Assembly (NCBI GenBank): GCA_021790425.1
Contig: JAJYEA010000008.1
Location: 1 to 60,159 of the forward strand
Reading direction: 5' to 3'
Source of the DNA: Thermoplasmata archaeon
Lineage (GTDB): Archaea > Thermoplasmatota > Thermoplasmata > Lutacidiplasmatales > UBA184
DNA: 60,159 nt
A model generated the notes under the pieces. The model saw only the letters and a list, made by a program, of their open reading frames with translations. It had not been told where the DNA came from and searched no databases. This document shows positions 1 to 7,887 of the stretch, one piece after another; position 1 is the first letter of the stretch, and each line of letters opens with the position of its first letter. A program made the translations under genes and the position numbers.

Positions 1-733
1 TGTCCGATCTCTTCTGGATCGGCATGACCCGGCTGTCCGGGTCCGTCAGGGAGACCTCCTTCTCCCCGGACGCCTTCATCCGGGTGTCGACTTCCTCGTA
101 GAGATGCTTCTTCTCCCGTAGCTTGGCGATCTTCTTCTTCAGGTCCTTGATCCGCTCCGGAGGGAGCCTCTCCTCCTGGCGATCGTTCTTGTCCAGTTCC
201 TGGAGGTAGCGGAGGATCGCCTTGTCCACCGCCCGCATCTGCTCCTTGAGCTTCTCCGGGGTCAGGTGGCGCGAGATCGCGTTCACCGCCTTCAACTTCG
301 TCCCATCGATCCCCACGAGCTTGTCGTCCAGGAGCCCCATCTCCCGGTAGAGCTTCACCATCTCACGGAAGACCTGGCGGAGGGGGTCGGCGTTCTGGGA
401 CCGGAAATCGGCGATGGTCTTGAAGTCCGGGGCCAGCTTCTTCAGCAACCACACGAGTTCGATGTTCCGGTGGCACTCCCGCTCCAGTCGGCGACTGGAG
501 CGGATCGTGTTGAGATACCCGTAGAGGTAGAGCTTCAGAAGGTCGCGGGGATCGTAGGCGGGTCGCCCCATCTCCGGGGGCTCCGCATGAACGAACCCCA
601 GCCTACCCATGTTCAGGCCATCCACGAAGGCGTCGATGAAACGGACGGCGCTGTCGGGCTGGACATAGTCGTCGAGGGTGTCGGGCAACAGGAGGGTCTG
701 GCGGCGGTTCGCTCCCTGTACGTAGTCCGTCAT
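1..733 (-). CDS. IS1182-family transposase, C-terminus beyond the window
   Basis: This is the N-terminal 244 residues of a DDE transposase of the IS1182 type; the reading frame stays open to the window edge. The start MTDYVQG is followed by the DUF772-type N-terminal domain (LLPDTLDDYV, then PEMGRPAYDPRDLLKLYLYG), which is typical of this family. The segment VGIDGTKLKA near residue 136 probably holds the first catalytic Asp of the DDE triad. A charged, probably coiled-coil region follows (KDLKKKIAKLREKKHLYEE). The start codon overlaps the stop of the upstream DUF2080 gene in an ATGA, so the two are probably translationally coupled. No frameshift or stop is seen in the visible part. Confidence 0.88.
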   Translation of the reverse strand, partial: MTDYVQGANRRQTLLLPDTLDDYVQPDSAVRFIDAFVDGLNMGRLGFVHAEPPEMGRPAYDPRDLLKLYLYGYLNTIRSSRRLERECHRNIELVWLLKKLAPDFKTIADFRSQNADPLRQVFREMVKLYREMGLLDDKLVGIDGTKLKAVNAISRHLTPEKLKEQMRAVDKAILRYLQELDKNDRQEERLPPERIKDLKKKIAKLREKKHLYEEVDTRMKASGEKEVSLTDPDSRVMPIQKRSD

Positions 734-930
734 GGACCCTTCCTCCGTCGAATGGGCTTGCCCTGCCATGGGATGTCCGTGAGGAGCAAGTAGGCAGTCT
801 TGCCCAGGAACTCTCGGGGGCAGGTGACCTTCGCCCCCGAACCGTGGGGGACCACCTGCCGCTCGATGTAGCCGGTGATGTTCTCGACGGTGAGGCGGTT
901 CACTCGGTGGAGGTCGACCTTGCGAGCCAT
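730..930 (-). CDS. DUF2080-like transposase-associated small protein
   Basis: This 66-residue protein (MARKVDLHRVNRLTV...) resembles the small DUF2080 proteins that archaeal insertion sequences often carry next to their transposase. The matching part is a beta-rich core of the form VVPHGSGAKVTCPREFLGK, similar to AbrB or SpoVT-like swapped-hairpin folds. Its role in transposition is unknown; DNA binding or regulation is plausible. Start choice: the ATG at 928-930 lies about 28 nt after a TATA-like box at 956-962, fitting a leaderless transcript. An alternative in-frame ATG lies at 940-942. Its stop overlaps the transposase start by four bases. Confidence 0.7.
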   Translation of the reverse strand: MARKVDLHRVNRLTVENITGYIERQVVPHGSGAKVTCPREFLGKTAYLLLTDIPWQGKPIRRRKGP

Positions 931-955
931 AGTGGCTCCCATAGAGCAGTACTAG

Positions 956-962
956 CTATAAG
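956..962 (-). promoter_or_regulatory. TATA-like box of the insertion-sequence operon
   Basis: The minus-strand hexamer CTTATAG is centred about 28 nt before the ATG at 930, the spacing repeatedly seen before other genes in this window. This is inferred from position and composition only. Confidence 0.4.
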
Positions 963-1112
963 CACACCGGTCTGCGGCGGGACATTTCACACGGTCTCTA
1001 TCGCATTCCCCCGCCAGGCATGACTGGGCCTGTCTGCGCAGGGTTTTGGTCGCCCAGGATTTGTGATCGCTAAGGGGCGGGTTCACCCACGCACCTGGTG
1101 TGAGGGATAGCA

Positions 1113-1197
1113 TGCAGGGGGAGGGATTTGAACCCACGAACTCCTTCGAGACCAGACCCTGAATCTGGCGCCTTTGGCCAAGCTGGGCCACCCCTGC
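1113..1197 (-). tRNA. trnL: tRNA-Leu (anticodon CAG)
   Basis: This 85-nt class II tRNA is read from the minus strand. The acceptor strands GCAGGGG and CCCCTGC pair fully, with discriminator A at 1113 and no encoded CCA. The anticodon stem CCAGA/TCTGG encloses loop TTCAGGG, giving anticodon CAG for CUG codons. A long variable arm follows, as expected for leucine. The T loop is TTCAAAT; the T stem has one T-T mismatch by my reading. It starts 10 nt after the uppS stop on the same strand, so it may be read from the uppS transcript or from a promoter inside uppS. Confidence 0.93.
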
Positions 1198-1206
1198 GTT
1201 CTCACC

Positions 1207-2019
1207 CTAGGTACCGTACCGCCGTTGCCTCCGCTGGTAATCGTGAACCGCCCTCAGGAAGTCGATCTTCCTGAGGCCCGGCCAGAGCACGTCCGAGAAA
1301 TAAAGCTCTGCATAGGCTACCTGCCAGAGCAGGAAATTGGAGATGCGCTCCTCCCCGCTGGTACGGAAGACCAGGTCGGGATCGGGAAGGTCGGCGATGT
1401 ACAGGCGAGCCGCGACCATCTTCTCGTCGATGTCCTCCGGCCGCACCTGTCCCGCGGCCACATCGCGGGCGATGGCGCGGATCGCCTGGAGGATCTCCTC
1501 CCGTCCGCCGTACGCCACCGCGATGTTGTAGAAGTAGTTCGAATAGTCCTTCGTCCGCTCCTCGGCGTAGGCGATCGCGTCCTGGACCATGGCGGGAAGC
1601 TTCGCGCGGTCACCGATGGCCCGGACCCGGATGTGGTGCCGATGGACCCGGGGATCGTCCCCGACGCGCCGGAAGGCCTCGTCGAAGATCGCCATCAGCT
1701 TGTCGATCTCGTCCTTGGGGCGGGAGAGGTTCTCGGTGGAGAGGGCGTAGACGGTGAGCACCTTCACGCCCACCTCGAGACACCAGTTCATCAGCTCCTC
1801 CAGCTTCTCCTTGCCCTTGAGGTGCCCTTCCTCGGTGAGGAGGCCGTGCTCCTGGGCGAACCGGCGGTTACCATCCATGATGATGGCGATGTGCTTCGGG
1901 ACCTTGCCTCCCTTCACCTCCCGGAGGAGCCGTTCCTCCAGCACCGCCTGCGCCGAGGAGGCGATCACGTCGCTCAGGCCCGTGCGCCGGGACGGAGGTA
2001 CCTTATCCGCTCTGTCCAT
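1207..2019 (-). CDS. uppS: Cis-prenyltransferase (UPP synthase family)
   Basis: This 270-residue protein is a cis-isoprenyl diphosphate synthase that adds isopentenyl units in cis configuration to make the long polyprenyl (dolichol-type) carrier lipid used in glycosylation. The family motifs are intact: HIAIIMDGNRRFA with the catalytic Asp at about residue 49, STENLSRP, the GDR stretch, AYGGREEI, and the C-terminal DPDLVFRTSGEERISNFLLW region with the diphosphate-binding arginines. The start ATG at 2017-2019 is preferred over upstream extension because the divergent HAD gene begins at 2038; an AT-rich box at 2046-2054 lies about 31 nt upstream. Length matches archaeal homologues. It lies next to a polyprenyl-synthetase fusion gene, which could supply the allylic primer. 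Confidence 0.93.
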   Translation of the reverse strand: MDRADKVPPSRRTGLSDVIASSAQAVLEERLLREVKGGKVPKHIAIIMDGNRRFAQEHGLLTEEGHLKGKEKLEELMNWCLEVGVKVLTVYALSTENLSRPKDEIDKLMAIFDEAFRRVGDDPRVHRHHIRVRAIGDRAKLPAMVQDAIAYAEERTKDYSNYFYNIAVAYGGREEILQAIRAIARDVAAGQVRPEDIDEKMVAARLYIADLPDPDLVFRTSGEERISNFLLWQVAYAELYFSDVLWPGLRKIDFLRAVHDYQRRQRRYGT

Positions 2020-2037
2020 CGTCCAGAACCCGAGAGG

Positions 2038-2673
2038 ATGGGGGCGATTAATAGTTCTCCGGGCGCCCTGGTCCTCTTCGACATCGGCGGGGTCCTGATC
2101 CGGTGGAAGGACGAGCGGACCTTCCGGGAGGTGGCCCGCCGGTCCAGGGTGGACTACGCCCGTGTGGTGTCCGTGATGACCGAATGCCGGGAGGGCCTCC
2201 AGAGCGGGAGGACGACGCCCGCCGAGTTCTGGCACCGGGTCGAGGAGGGGATCGGGGTGCCCCTTCCGGGAGGCCGCGAGCGGCTCTGGGTGGGGGAGAT
2301 GGCCCGCCACGCCGTTCCGATCGCGGCCACGTTCCGGATCGCGAGCCAGCTGAGGGAGCGGGGCGTTCCCACGGGGGTCTTCTCGAACACGGACCCCTCC
2401 CACGTGGTCATCTTCCGCCAGAAGCGCTGGTTCGCGGAGTTCGACCCCTGGGTGCTCTCCTACGAGGCGGGCGCCGCCAAGCCCAGCCCGAGGGCGTTCG
2501 CCTGGGCGGAGCGGATCTCCGGGCGCTCGCGGAAGGAGCTCGTCCTGGTCGATGACCGGGCCGCGAACGTGGAGGCGGCGCGGGCCCGGGGTTGGAGGGC
2601 GGTGCACTACCGCAACGCACGGGAAGCCCGCCGGCTGCTCGCGGCGATGCTACGCAGGGAACCCGGTCAGTAG
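2038..2673 (+). CDS. HAD-superfamily hydrolase (HAD-IA type)
   Basis: This 211-residue HAD phosphatase-fold protein has motif I FDIGGVLI, with the nucleophile Asp but Gly in place of the second Asp, as in several HAD-IA subfamily proteins of the YihX kind. Motif II is FSNTD, the motif III lysine lies in AAKPSPRAF, and motif IV is VLVDDRAANV. A helical cap sits between motifs I and II. The substrate cannot be predicted; small phosphorylated metabolites are usual. It is divergent from uppS (18 bp between start codons) and its last 7 bp overlap the end of the convergent prenyl-synthetase fusion gene. A TATA-like CCTTATCC at 2001-2008 lies upstream, inside uppS. Confidence 0.82.
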   Translation: MGAINSSPGALVLFDIGGVLIRWKDERTFREVARRSRVDYARVVSVMTECREGLQSGRTTPAEFWHRVEEGIGVPLPGGRERLWVGEMARHAVPIAATFRIASQLRERGVPTGVFSNTDPSHVVIFRQKRWFAEFDPWVLSYEAGAAKPSPRAFAWAERISGRSRKELVLVDDRAANVEAARARGWRAVHYRNAREARRLLAAMLRREPGQ

Positions 2674-4958
2674 TGCCGTTCGAGCACGTACCAGCAGAAC
2701 GCGCGGAGCATGACCTTGTGGAGGCTCTCCGGAAGGAGGGGGCTTACCTCCTGCCAGCTGTCCTCCACGAGCCGGTCGGCGGTCTTGAGGCAGTCGTCCA
2801 GCGCGTTCACGCTCACGAGGAGGTGGATGACGTCCCGGACGACGGCCGGGTCCTCGGGCTTGGACCGGATGGTCTCGATCAGCCACTCCCGCTTCGATTG
2901 ATCGAGCCGGTTCAGGGCGAGCGCGATGGGGAGGGTGACCTTCCCGGAGGTGATGTCCTCCCCCACGTTCTTGAGCTTCCCGTGGAACCCGCGCAGGTTG
3001 AGGACGTCGTCGACCATCTGGAAGGCGACCCCCAGGTTCTCGAAGAACCGGCCGAGGGCGTCCTCTTGCGGCACCGTCCCGTCCGCTGCGACCACGCCCA
3101 TCCGGGCGAGCACTCCCGCCGGTGCCCCGGTCTTCAACCGGTACATCCCGGCGATGCGCCGCTCGAGGGGTCCCGAGACCCCGGAGGCGACCGCCTCGTC
3201 GACCAGCTCGTCGAAACCGTGGATGTCGAGGGCCTGCCCTGCGTGGCCGGCCCGCATGCCCTCGAAGTAGAGCCGGATCAGGCGGAGCTTCTTCTTGTCG
3301 GAGACGTCCTCGTGCTCCGTGATCGATCCCTCGGCGAGGAAGTAGGCGGCCGTCCCCGAGTTGATGGCGGTCGCCTCCCCGTAGATAACGTGCGCCGTGG
3401 GACCCCCCCGTCGGACGAGGGAGCGGTCCTCCACATCGTCCACCATGAGCGATCCGCTGTGGATGAGCTCCGGCAGGGAGAGCCAGCGGAGATACTTGCG
3501 GCTGTCCGCCCCCAGTGCCTCGCAGCAGGCGAGGGCCGCATACGACCGCCATGCCTTTCCTCCCCGGTCGGTGATTGTCCGGATGGGGGCGATAAGCGAG
3601 GAGGCGATCTCCTGCTCGTCGAGCCCCTCGAGGAGGTGGCCATGGCGGGGGTCGGCGAAGAGGTCCAACGCCTCCTCCCGCGTCGGGTGAAGGGGGAGCA
3701 GGGAGGCCACGGACTTCCGGACCTGTCGGCTGACCGCCTTGAAGAAATCGTCCAGGGTGTCGTTGACCGTGTGACCGCTCCGTTCGAAGTAGGCGAGCCC
3801 CTTGGCGGGCTTCCCGTCGAGCGTCCCCGTCACCCGGCCCTGCCCCTCCCAGAACGAGGGTTTCGAGGTGACCGTGATGAACTCCTGGTCGTCCACCGTG
3901 GCCTCGAGGTCCAGATCGATGCCCAGGGCCGGGGCCTTGAGCGTTCCGGCCGCGGGATAGTGCTCGAACGTGCGACTGCTCGTCCACCATCGTGTCGGCG
4001 CCAGGGAGAAGTCCCGGGAGTACTGGGCCTCCCCCTCCGGGGAGACGCGGACCACCGTGGACCCCACGTCCTTGCCGGTGGCGATGTCCTGCATCCAGAA
4101 CAGGCTCACGTCCGTCCCATCCTCGAGCTGGACCGCGAGCCAGTTCCACGCGATGTCCCTCTGGGTGGGGGACATGTGACTGTCCTGGGTGGCATGACCG
4201 CCGAACTCGTGGTCGTACCAGCCGGAGCCCGTGACGGCGAACCGCTCGCCCCCGATGACCACCTCTCCGGTGACCTCGGTCCTCGGCACGAAGTAGTAGA
4301 ACATCGCCTCCCCCTCCTTCCCGACGACGTGGCCCCGGTCCCCGTGCCGCTGCGGTTTCTTCCGGAGCTCGAAGGTAAGGTCCATTCCGGCCTTCTCCCC
4401 CTCGATGTGGGTCCGGTAGACCCCCGGGGAGACCTTCTCGAACGTGCTCCCCCCGAGGTCCAGATGGAGCCGGTCGGTGCCTACGTGGACGGGTCCCTCG
4501 ATCTCCCGGTCGGGACGGGGGAAGGAGCCGCGCCGGAGGGATTCGATCAGGGCCCGCCGGATGCGCGGGTCCTTGGTGCCCTGTCCCTTCTCCAGGCGCT
4601 CGAGGGCGGCCGGCAGGATGGTCTTCTCGAGCCGGGATTCGAAGAGGCAGTTCTTCTTCTCCACGTCCGTCAGCGACCAGGTCAGGAAGTGGGCGTGGCG
4701 GGGTTGTCGGGTCCGCTGGTCCACCCCGGTGACGATGCGGAAGAACGAGCCGAAGAGCGAGAACGGTCGCCCGGCGGTGTCCTTCACGTGGGCATGGAAG
4801 TACCACCACTCGACCGAGGAGGACGCATGCGGGAGGTCCTGGGTCTCAAGGTCGATCTCCCCCTGAGGCCAGTCCGCTGGGTCCCCCGTCGGCGTCCCCA
4901 TCGAATCACCGCCCGAGGCGGTGTCGACAGAGAGCTGTACTTTCACATGCGTCATCAT
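2667..4958 (-). CDS. Fusion of CrtC/AttH lipocalin-like domain with polyprenyl synthetase
   Basis: This 763-residue protein has two unrelated parts. Residues about 45-400 match the AttH/CrtC (hydroxyneurosporene synthase, carotenoid 1,2-hydratase-like) lipocalin fold: VEWWYFHAH near residue 49 and the hallmark WYDHEFGG at 247-254. Residues about 430-763 form an all-helical trans-polyprenyl synthetase: GGKAWR (466-471), first Asp-rich motif DDVED at 507-511 followed by RRG, KTG near 609, GKVTLPIAL near 672. The second Asp-rich motif reads DDVLN at 650-654, with Asn in the last position. The parts could make a prenyl diphosphate and then hydrate or cyclise an isoprenoid chain. Equally, this could be a prenyl-synthetase-like terpene synthase. 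Product unknown. A second in-frame ATG follows the first directly. It sits next to uppS and HAD. Confidence 0.85.
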   Translation of the reverse strand: MMTHVKVQLSVDTASGGDSMGTPTGDPADWPQGEIDLETQDLPHASSSVEWWYFHAHVKDTAGRPFSLFGSFFRIVTGVDQRTRQPRHAHFLTWSLTDVEKKNCLFESRLEKTILPAALERLEKGQGTKDPRIRRALIESLRRGSFPRPDREIEGPVHVGTDRLHLDLGGSTFEKVSPGVYRTHIEGEKAGMDLTFELRKKPQRHGDRGHVVGKEGEAMFYYFVPRTEVTGEVVIGGERFAVTGSGWYDHEFGGHATQDSHMSPTQRDIAWNWLAVQLEDGTDVSLFWMQDIATGKDVGSTVVRVSPEGEAQYSRDFSLAPTRWWTSSRTFEHYPAAGTLKAPALGIDLDLEATVDDQEFITVTSKPSFWEGQGRVTGTLDGKPAKGLAYFERSGHTVNDTLDDFFKAVSRQVRKSVASLLPLHPTREEALDLFADPRHGHLLEGLDEQEIASSLIAPIRTITDRGGKAWRSYAALACCEALGADSRKYLRWLSLPELIHSGSLMVDDVEDRSLVRRGGPTAHVIYGEATAINSGTAAYFLAEGSITEHEDVSDKKKLRLIRLYFEGMRAGHAGQALDIHGFDELVDEAVASGVSGPLERRIAGMYRLKTGAPAGVLARMGVVAADGTVPQEDALGRFFENLGVAFQMVDDVLNLRGFHGKLKNVGEDITSGKVTLPIALALNRLDQSKREWLIETIRSKPEDPAVVRDVIHLLVSVNALDDCLKTADRLVEDSWQEVSPLLPESLHKVMLRAFCWYVLERHY

Positions 4959-5122
4959 AGCATCTTCCGATTATAACGCTGGTCCCCCTGGGGATGCTTT
5001 GGACAATGCCCGGTGTCGATTTCGTGCGACGGCGTCCGGGGTCCCGCCCTTTCGATGGGAGGCCTCATATCCTTCCCCCGTCCTGAGCCGCGCGAGGCCA
5101 GGCGGGCTCGGAGTCTTCTCTC

Positions 5123-5953
5123 ATGGCAAAGACGGTCGACATCGCGATCCTCTCGATCGAGGGGACCAACTGCGACGAGGAGCTGGCGAGCGGGTTCCAG
5201 CGCCTGGGGGCCCACGCCGAGGTCGTGGACGTCCAGCAGTTCCGGGCTCCGGCCCGGGAGGCGGGTTACCGCCGGCGGCTCTCCGATTATCAGGTCGTGA
5301 TGTTCCCCGGGGGCTTCTCCGGAGGGGACTACGTGCGCGCCGGCGCGATCATGGCCGCGCGGGTACGGAGCACGATCGGCAAGGACCTCCGGGACTTCCT
5401 CCGGACGTCAGGAAACGTCGTGGGAGGGATCTGCAACGGGTTCCAGGTGCTGGTCGAGCTCGGGCTTCTTCCCGGTCGGGACGACGGCGTGCTGACCGCC
5501 CCCCAGGCCGTCCTCGCCCCCAACGCGTCCGCCCGGTTCGAGTGCCGTCCCACCTACTGCCGGTGGGATGGCGGCAACTTCCGCCCCTTCCAGGGGGTGG
5601 ACCGCGGCCGGGTCTTCCAGTTCCCTTCGGCCCACGGCGAGGGACGCCTCGTGCTCTCCGGTGCCCGTGGGGCCACCCTGCGGGACCTCGAGAACAACGG
5701 TCAGATCCTCTTCCGGTGGACGGACCCCGAGGGACGTCGCGCGGGATATCCCTGGAACCCGAACGGGAGCGAGGGGGACGTCGCCGGGATCACGAACCGG
5801 GAGGGGAACGTCTTCGGGCTCATGCCCCACCCCGAGCGGGCCGTCGACCGGGTGCAGTACCCGGACTGGACCCGGAGCGGGCCGACGCCCGCCGAGGGTG
5901 ACGGGCGCTTCTTCCTGGGATCGATCCTGCGCTACGCGGCGCGGTACGCGTAG
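5123..5953 (+). CDS. purQ: Phosphoribosylformylglycinamidine synthase I (glutaminase subunit)
   Basis: PurQ is the glutamine amidotransferase subunit that feeds ammonia to PurL in the fourth step of purine synthesis. At 276 residues it is the full archaeal length. The class I triad is present: Cys104 in GGICNGFQVL and His236/Glu238 in MPHPERAVD. The oxyanion strand is FPGGFSGGDYVRAG, a PurQ hallmark. No purL or purS is adjacent; the only other purine gene in the window is the purN-purM fusion. The start ATG is followed by a typical first strand (VDIAILSIEGTNCDEE). The next gene starts 2 nt after its stop, suggesting co-transcription. Confidence 0.95.
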   Translation: MAKTVDIAILSIEGTNCDEELASGFQRLGAHAEVVDVQQFRAPAREAGYRRRLSDYQVVMFPGGFSGGDYVRAGAIMAARVRSTIGKDLRDFLRTSGNVVGGICNGFQVLVELGLLPGRDDGVLTAPQAVLAPNASARFECRPTYCRWDGGNFRPFQGVDRGRVFQFPSAHGEGRLVLSGARGATLRDLENNGQILFRWTDPEGRRAGYPWNPNGSEGDVAGITNREGNVFGLMPHPERAVDRVQYPDWTRSGPTPAEGDGRFFLGSILRYAARYA

Positions 5954-5955
5954 CG

Positions 5956-6951
5956 ATGCCCGGCGCGGCGGGAGGGGCTCCGGCGGTGGAGATCCTCTCG
6001 CTGCCCGACCTCGGGCCGGAGCACGAGGTCTCGATCGCGGTGCTCCGCGCCAACGCGTTCTCCGATCTTGACGGGACGGCCCTGCTCCGGAAGAAGATCG
6101 CCCAGGGCATCCCGTACGCCCCCTACGGTGGCCTCTACGCCGTCCAAGGGGACGAGGTGGTCTCGATGATCGAGGTGCCCCGCCTCCGCTTCACCCGGCC
6201 GCGGGGGATTGAGCTCATGGGCGGGCTCGCCTACGTGTGCACGTTGCCCCGCGTGGCGCGCCAGGGACTGGCCGGCGCGCTCATCCAGGAGTTCTTCCGC
6301 CGTGAGGAATCCGCCGGGATCCGGCGGGTGTTCCTGTGGACGGGCCGCCATCTCGTCGCCCACTCCCTCTACGTACGCCTGGGATTCGTGGACGTCTTCG
6401 AGACGCCGGTCTTCTCCCGCGAGGTGGGAGAGCCCTCCCCGATGCCCTCGGGATACGCCTCCCGCCCGGCGGAGCAGGGGGACCTCGCGCCGCTCGAAAG
6501 GCTCCGGGCCGAGGCCTTCGCCCGTTCGGTCGGCTTCGTCGAGCGCTTCCCCGGCTTCCTCCGGTCCTGGGTCGGGTCGGGCCTGGTGACCTTGCCCGAG
6601 ATCCTCGTGCTGGAGCGGGGAGGCGAGCGGGCCGGGTACGCGCTGCTCCGGGAAGCGTGGCCGCCTGGGGCACGCCAATGCTTCGAGATGGTGGTCTCCT
6701 CCCCGGAAGACCGGTCACCCCTCCTGGCCGCGGTGGAGGCCCGCTCGCGGCATGCGTGGCTCTCCCTCCTCGCCAACCCGAGGGCCGGGTGGAGCGCCCT
6801 CCTCGCTTCCGCCGGGTACCGGGGTTCCGAGGACCGTTGGGGCGTGCTCATGGCGAAGGACCTTCGGCGTCCGAAGAGCGTGGCCGAGCTCCGCGAGGAA
6901 CTGGGCTGCGATCGCCCGGATTTCGTGGCCCAGCAGCTCGACACCTTCTGA
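5956..6951 (+). CDS. Tandem GNAT-type acetyltransferase
   Basis: This 331-residue protein has a complete GNAT domain at about residues 15-150, with the acetyl-CoA loop region around VCTLPRVARQGLAGALIQEF and the typical LYVRLGF strand-helix. A second, less conserved GNAT-like half spans about 165-300 (RPAEQGDLAPLERLRAEAF). The double layout resembles the Eis or N-myristoyltransferase-like arrangement. The substrate is unknown. It begins 2 nt after purQ and is probably in the same transcript. The very high Ala/Arg/Gly content is normal for this genome. Whether the second half binds acetyl-CoA is unclear, since its phosphate-loop motif is weak. Confidence 0.75.
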   Translation: MPGAAGGAPAVEILSLPDLGPEHEVSIAVLRANAFSDLDGTALLRKKIAQGIPYAPYGGLYAVQGDEVVSMIEVPRLRFTRPRGIELMGGLAYVCTLPRVARQGLAGALIQEFFRREESAGIRRVFLWTGRHLVAHSLYVRLGFVDVFETPVFSREVGEPSPMPSGYASRPAEQGDLAPLERLRAEAFARSVGFVERFPGFLRSWVGSGLVTLPEILVLERGGERAGYALLREAWPPGARQCFEMVVSSPEDRSPLLAAVEARSRHAWLSLLANPRAGWSALLASAGYRGSEDRWGVLMAKDLRRPKSVAELREELGCDRPDFVAQQLDTF

Positions 6952-7023
6952 GAACCGCCAACCGGGCTCCGGCGTGGCGCGGTACGTCGGCAGCGTTATC
7001 AGCCCGGATAGATATGGGATGGC

Positions 7024-7296
7024 ATGTCTCAGCCCCAGCTCGCGCGTTGCCCGTACTGCCAGCAACCGACCCTTGTGACGGGTATCTTTTGCGCGTACTG
7101 TGGGCGACAGCTCGTCGCGCAACCCCCCCGCTACGCGGCCCCACCCCCGGCGGCCTATCCCGCACGGGGACCGCCGCCCGCGGCCGCCCCCGGGAGCCGC
7201 CCTCCGATCGTCTGTTCCTACTGCGGCGTCGCCAACGACCCGTGGCTCACGCACTGCAAGTCGTGCCAGCGCCCGCTCGCCTCGACCTCCCAGTAG
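7024..7296 (+). CDS. Small double zinc-ribbon protein
   Basis: This 90-residue protein has two four-cysteine zinc ribbons. The first is CPYC...CAYC near the N-terminus, the second CSYC...CKSC near the C-terminus, joined by a flexible Pro/Ala-rich linker of about 35 residues. No enzymatic motif is seen. Such proteins are common in archaea and often act as adaptors or nucleic-acid-binding modules, but no function can be assigned. A TTATC box at 6996-7000 lies about 26 nt before the ATG, supporting this start and an independent leaderless transcript. It converges with the DUF1905 gene, whose stop lies 21 nt away. Confidence 0.75.
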   Translation: MSQPQLARCPYCQQPTLVTGIFCAYCGRQLVAQPPRYAAPPPAAYPARGPPPAAAPGSRPPIVCSYCGVANDPWLTHCKSCQRPLASTSQ

Positions 7297-7317
7297 CGCC
7301 GTCGACCGCGCGGTGGG

Positions 7318-7788
7318 CTAGCGGGGGGACTTTCCCTCTCGGAGCAGGGCCCGGCTCTTCTCGGCCCGCCGCTCGCGGGTCTCCGGGGCCTGAGCGGCCG
7401 CGACCCATTCGGCGAAGGCCTTGCGGTGCGAGGGCGCGAGCGCTTGGAAGTTCTTCCGCGCGCGGACGTCCCTCGACAGGGCGGACCGGAGCTCTGCCGG
7501 CAGCGCGATCCGGACCGGGGAACGATCGAGGGCGATCTCGATCTCCACCCGGTCTCCGGAGGACTTCTGGATCCTCTCGCGGGTCGCGCTGTTCACGACC
7601 AGGAAGAAGACCCCTTCCCCCTGGGGCATGAGCGAGGAGGCGAAGGGGACCCCGTCGATGCTTCCCTTCACCCGCTGGTGCGAGCGGTGGCCCTCGCGCT
7701 CCGAGAGCTTCCGAGGGATCGGGGCAAAGGTCCACGTCCCGACCCCCTCGGGTCGAACGAGCGTGGTGGAGAATCGGACAGGCGCCAT
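7318..7788 (-). CDS. DUF1905/YdeI (OmdA)-type protein
   Basis: This 156-residue protein combines a DUF1905 beta-barrel (residues about 5-100: VKGSIDGVPF, then GEGVFFLVVNSATRERI) with the C-terminal YdeI/OmpD-associated helical tail (FQALAPSHRKAFAEWV, then ETRERRAEKSRALLREGK). The family is widespread in bacteria and some archaea; members have been linked to bacteriocin protection, but the biochemical role is unknown. The start ATG at 7786-7788 gives the usual family N-terminus. It is a single gene between a convergent zinc-ribbon gene and the aminopeptidase gene on the same strand (99 bp upstream). Transfer from bacteria is plausible but cannot be tested here. Confidence 0.83.
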   Translation of the reverse strand: MAPVRFSTTLVRPEGVGTWTFAPIPRKLSEREGHRSHQRVKGSIDGVPFASSLMPQGEGVFFLVVNSATRERIQKSSGDRVEIEIALDRSPVRIALPAELRSALSRDVRARKNFQALAPSHRKAFAEWVAAAQAPETRERRAEKSRALLREGKSPR

Positions 7789-7887
7789 GGGAGGGTCATT
7801 CCCCCGGGGGATGTACGCTCTTGCCCGACCCCATCCCGTCCCCCGACGTGGTTCTTCCCCTAGGGAAGAGCGCGCGGTGCAACGGGC

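Larger units (their letters stand above)
1..962 (-). mobile_element. Partial IS1182-like insertion sequence (transposase plus DUF2080 gene)
   Basis: Two overlapping minus-strand genes, a small DUF2080-like protein followed by an IS1182-type transposase, form the leading part of an insertion sequence that runs off the left edge of the window. A TATA-like box at 956-962 lies upstream. I could not identify a terminal inverted repeat or target duplication, because the other end is missing, so the right boundary is only approximate. The element lies just beyond the 3' end of a tRNA-Leu gene. Confidence 0.7.

Noticed and set aside
952-1191. A 79-residue minus-strand frame over the tRNA-Leu
   Set aside because: It reads through the tRNA gene; the cloverleaf explains the sequence fully.
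1207-2607. A longer 466-residue reading of the uppS frame and an overlapping plus-strand frame over the same bases
   Set aside because: The extra N-terminal 196 residues are the antisense of the HAD gene and have no family match; the cis-prenyltransferase starts at its conserved N-terminus at 2019.
2592-4976. Long open frames of over 700 residues antisense to the prenyl-synthetase fusion
   Set aside because: Their composition (Gly/Pro/Arg/Leu runs without domains) is that of GC-rich antisense shadow; the minus-strand frame has all catalytic motifs.
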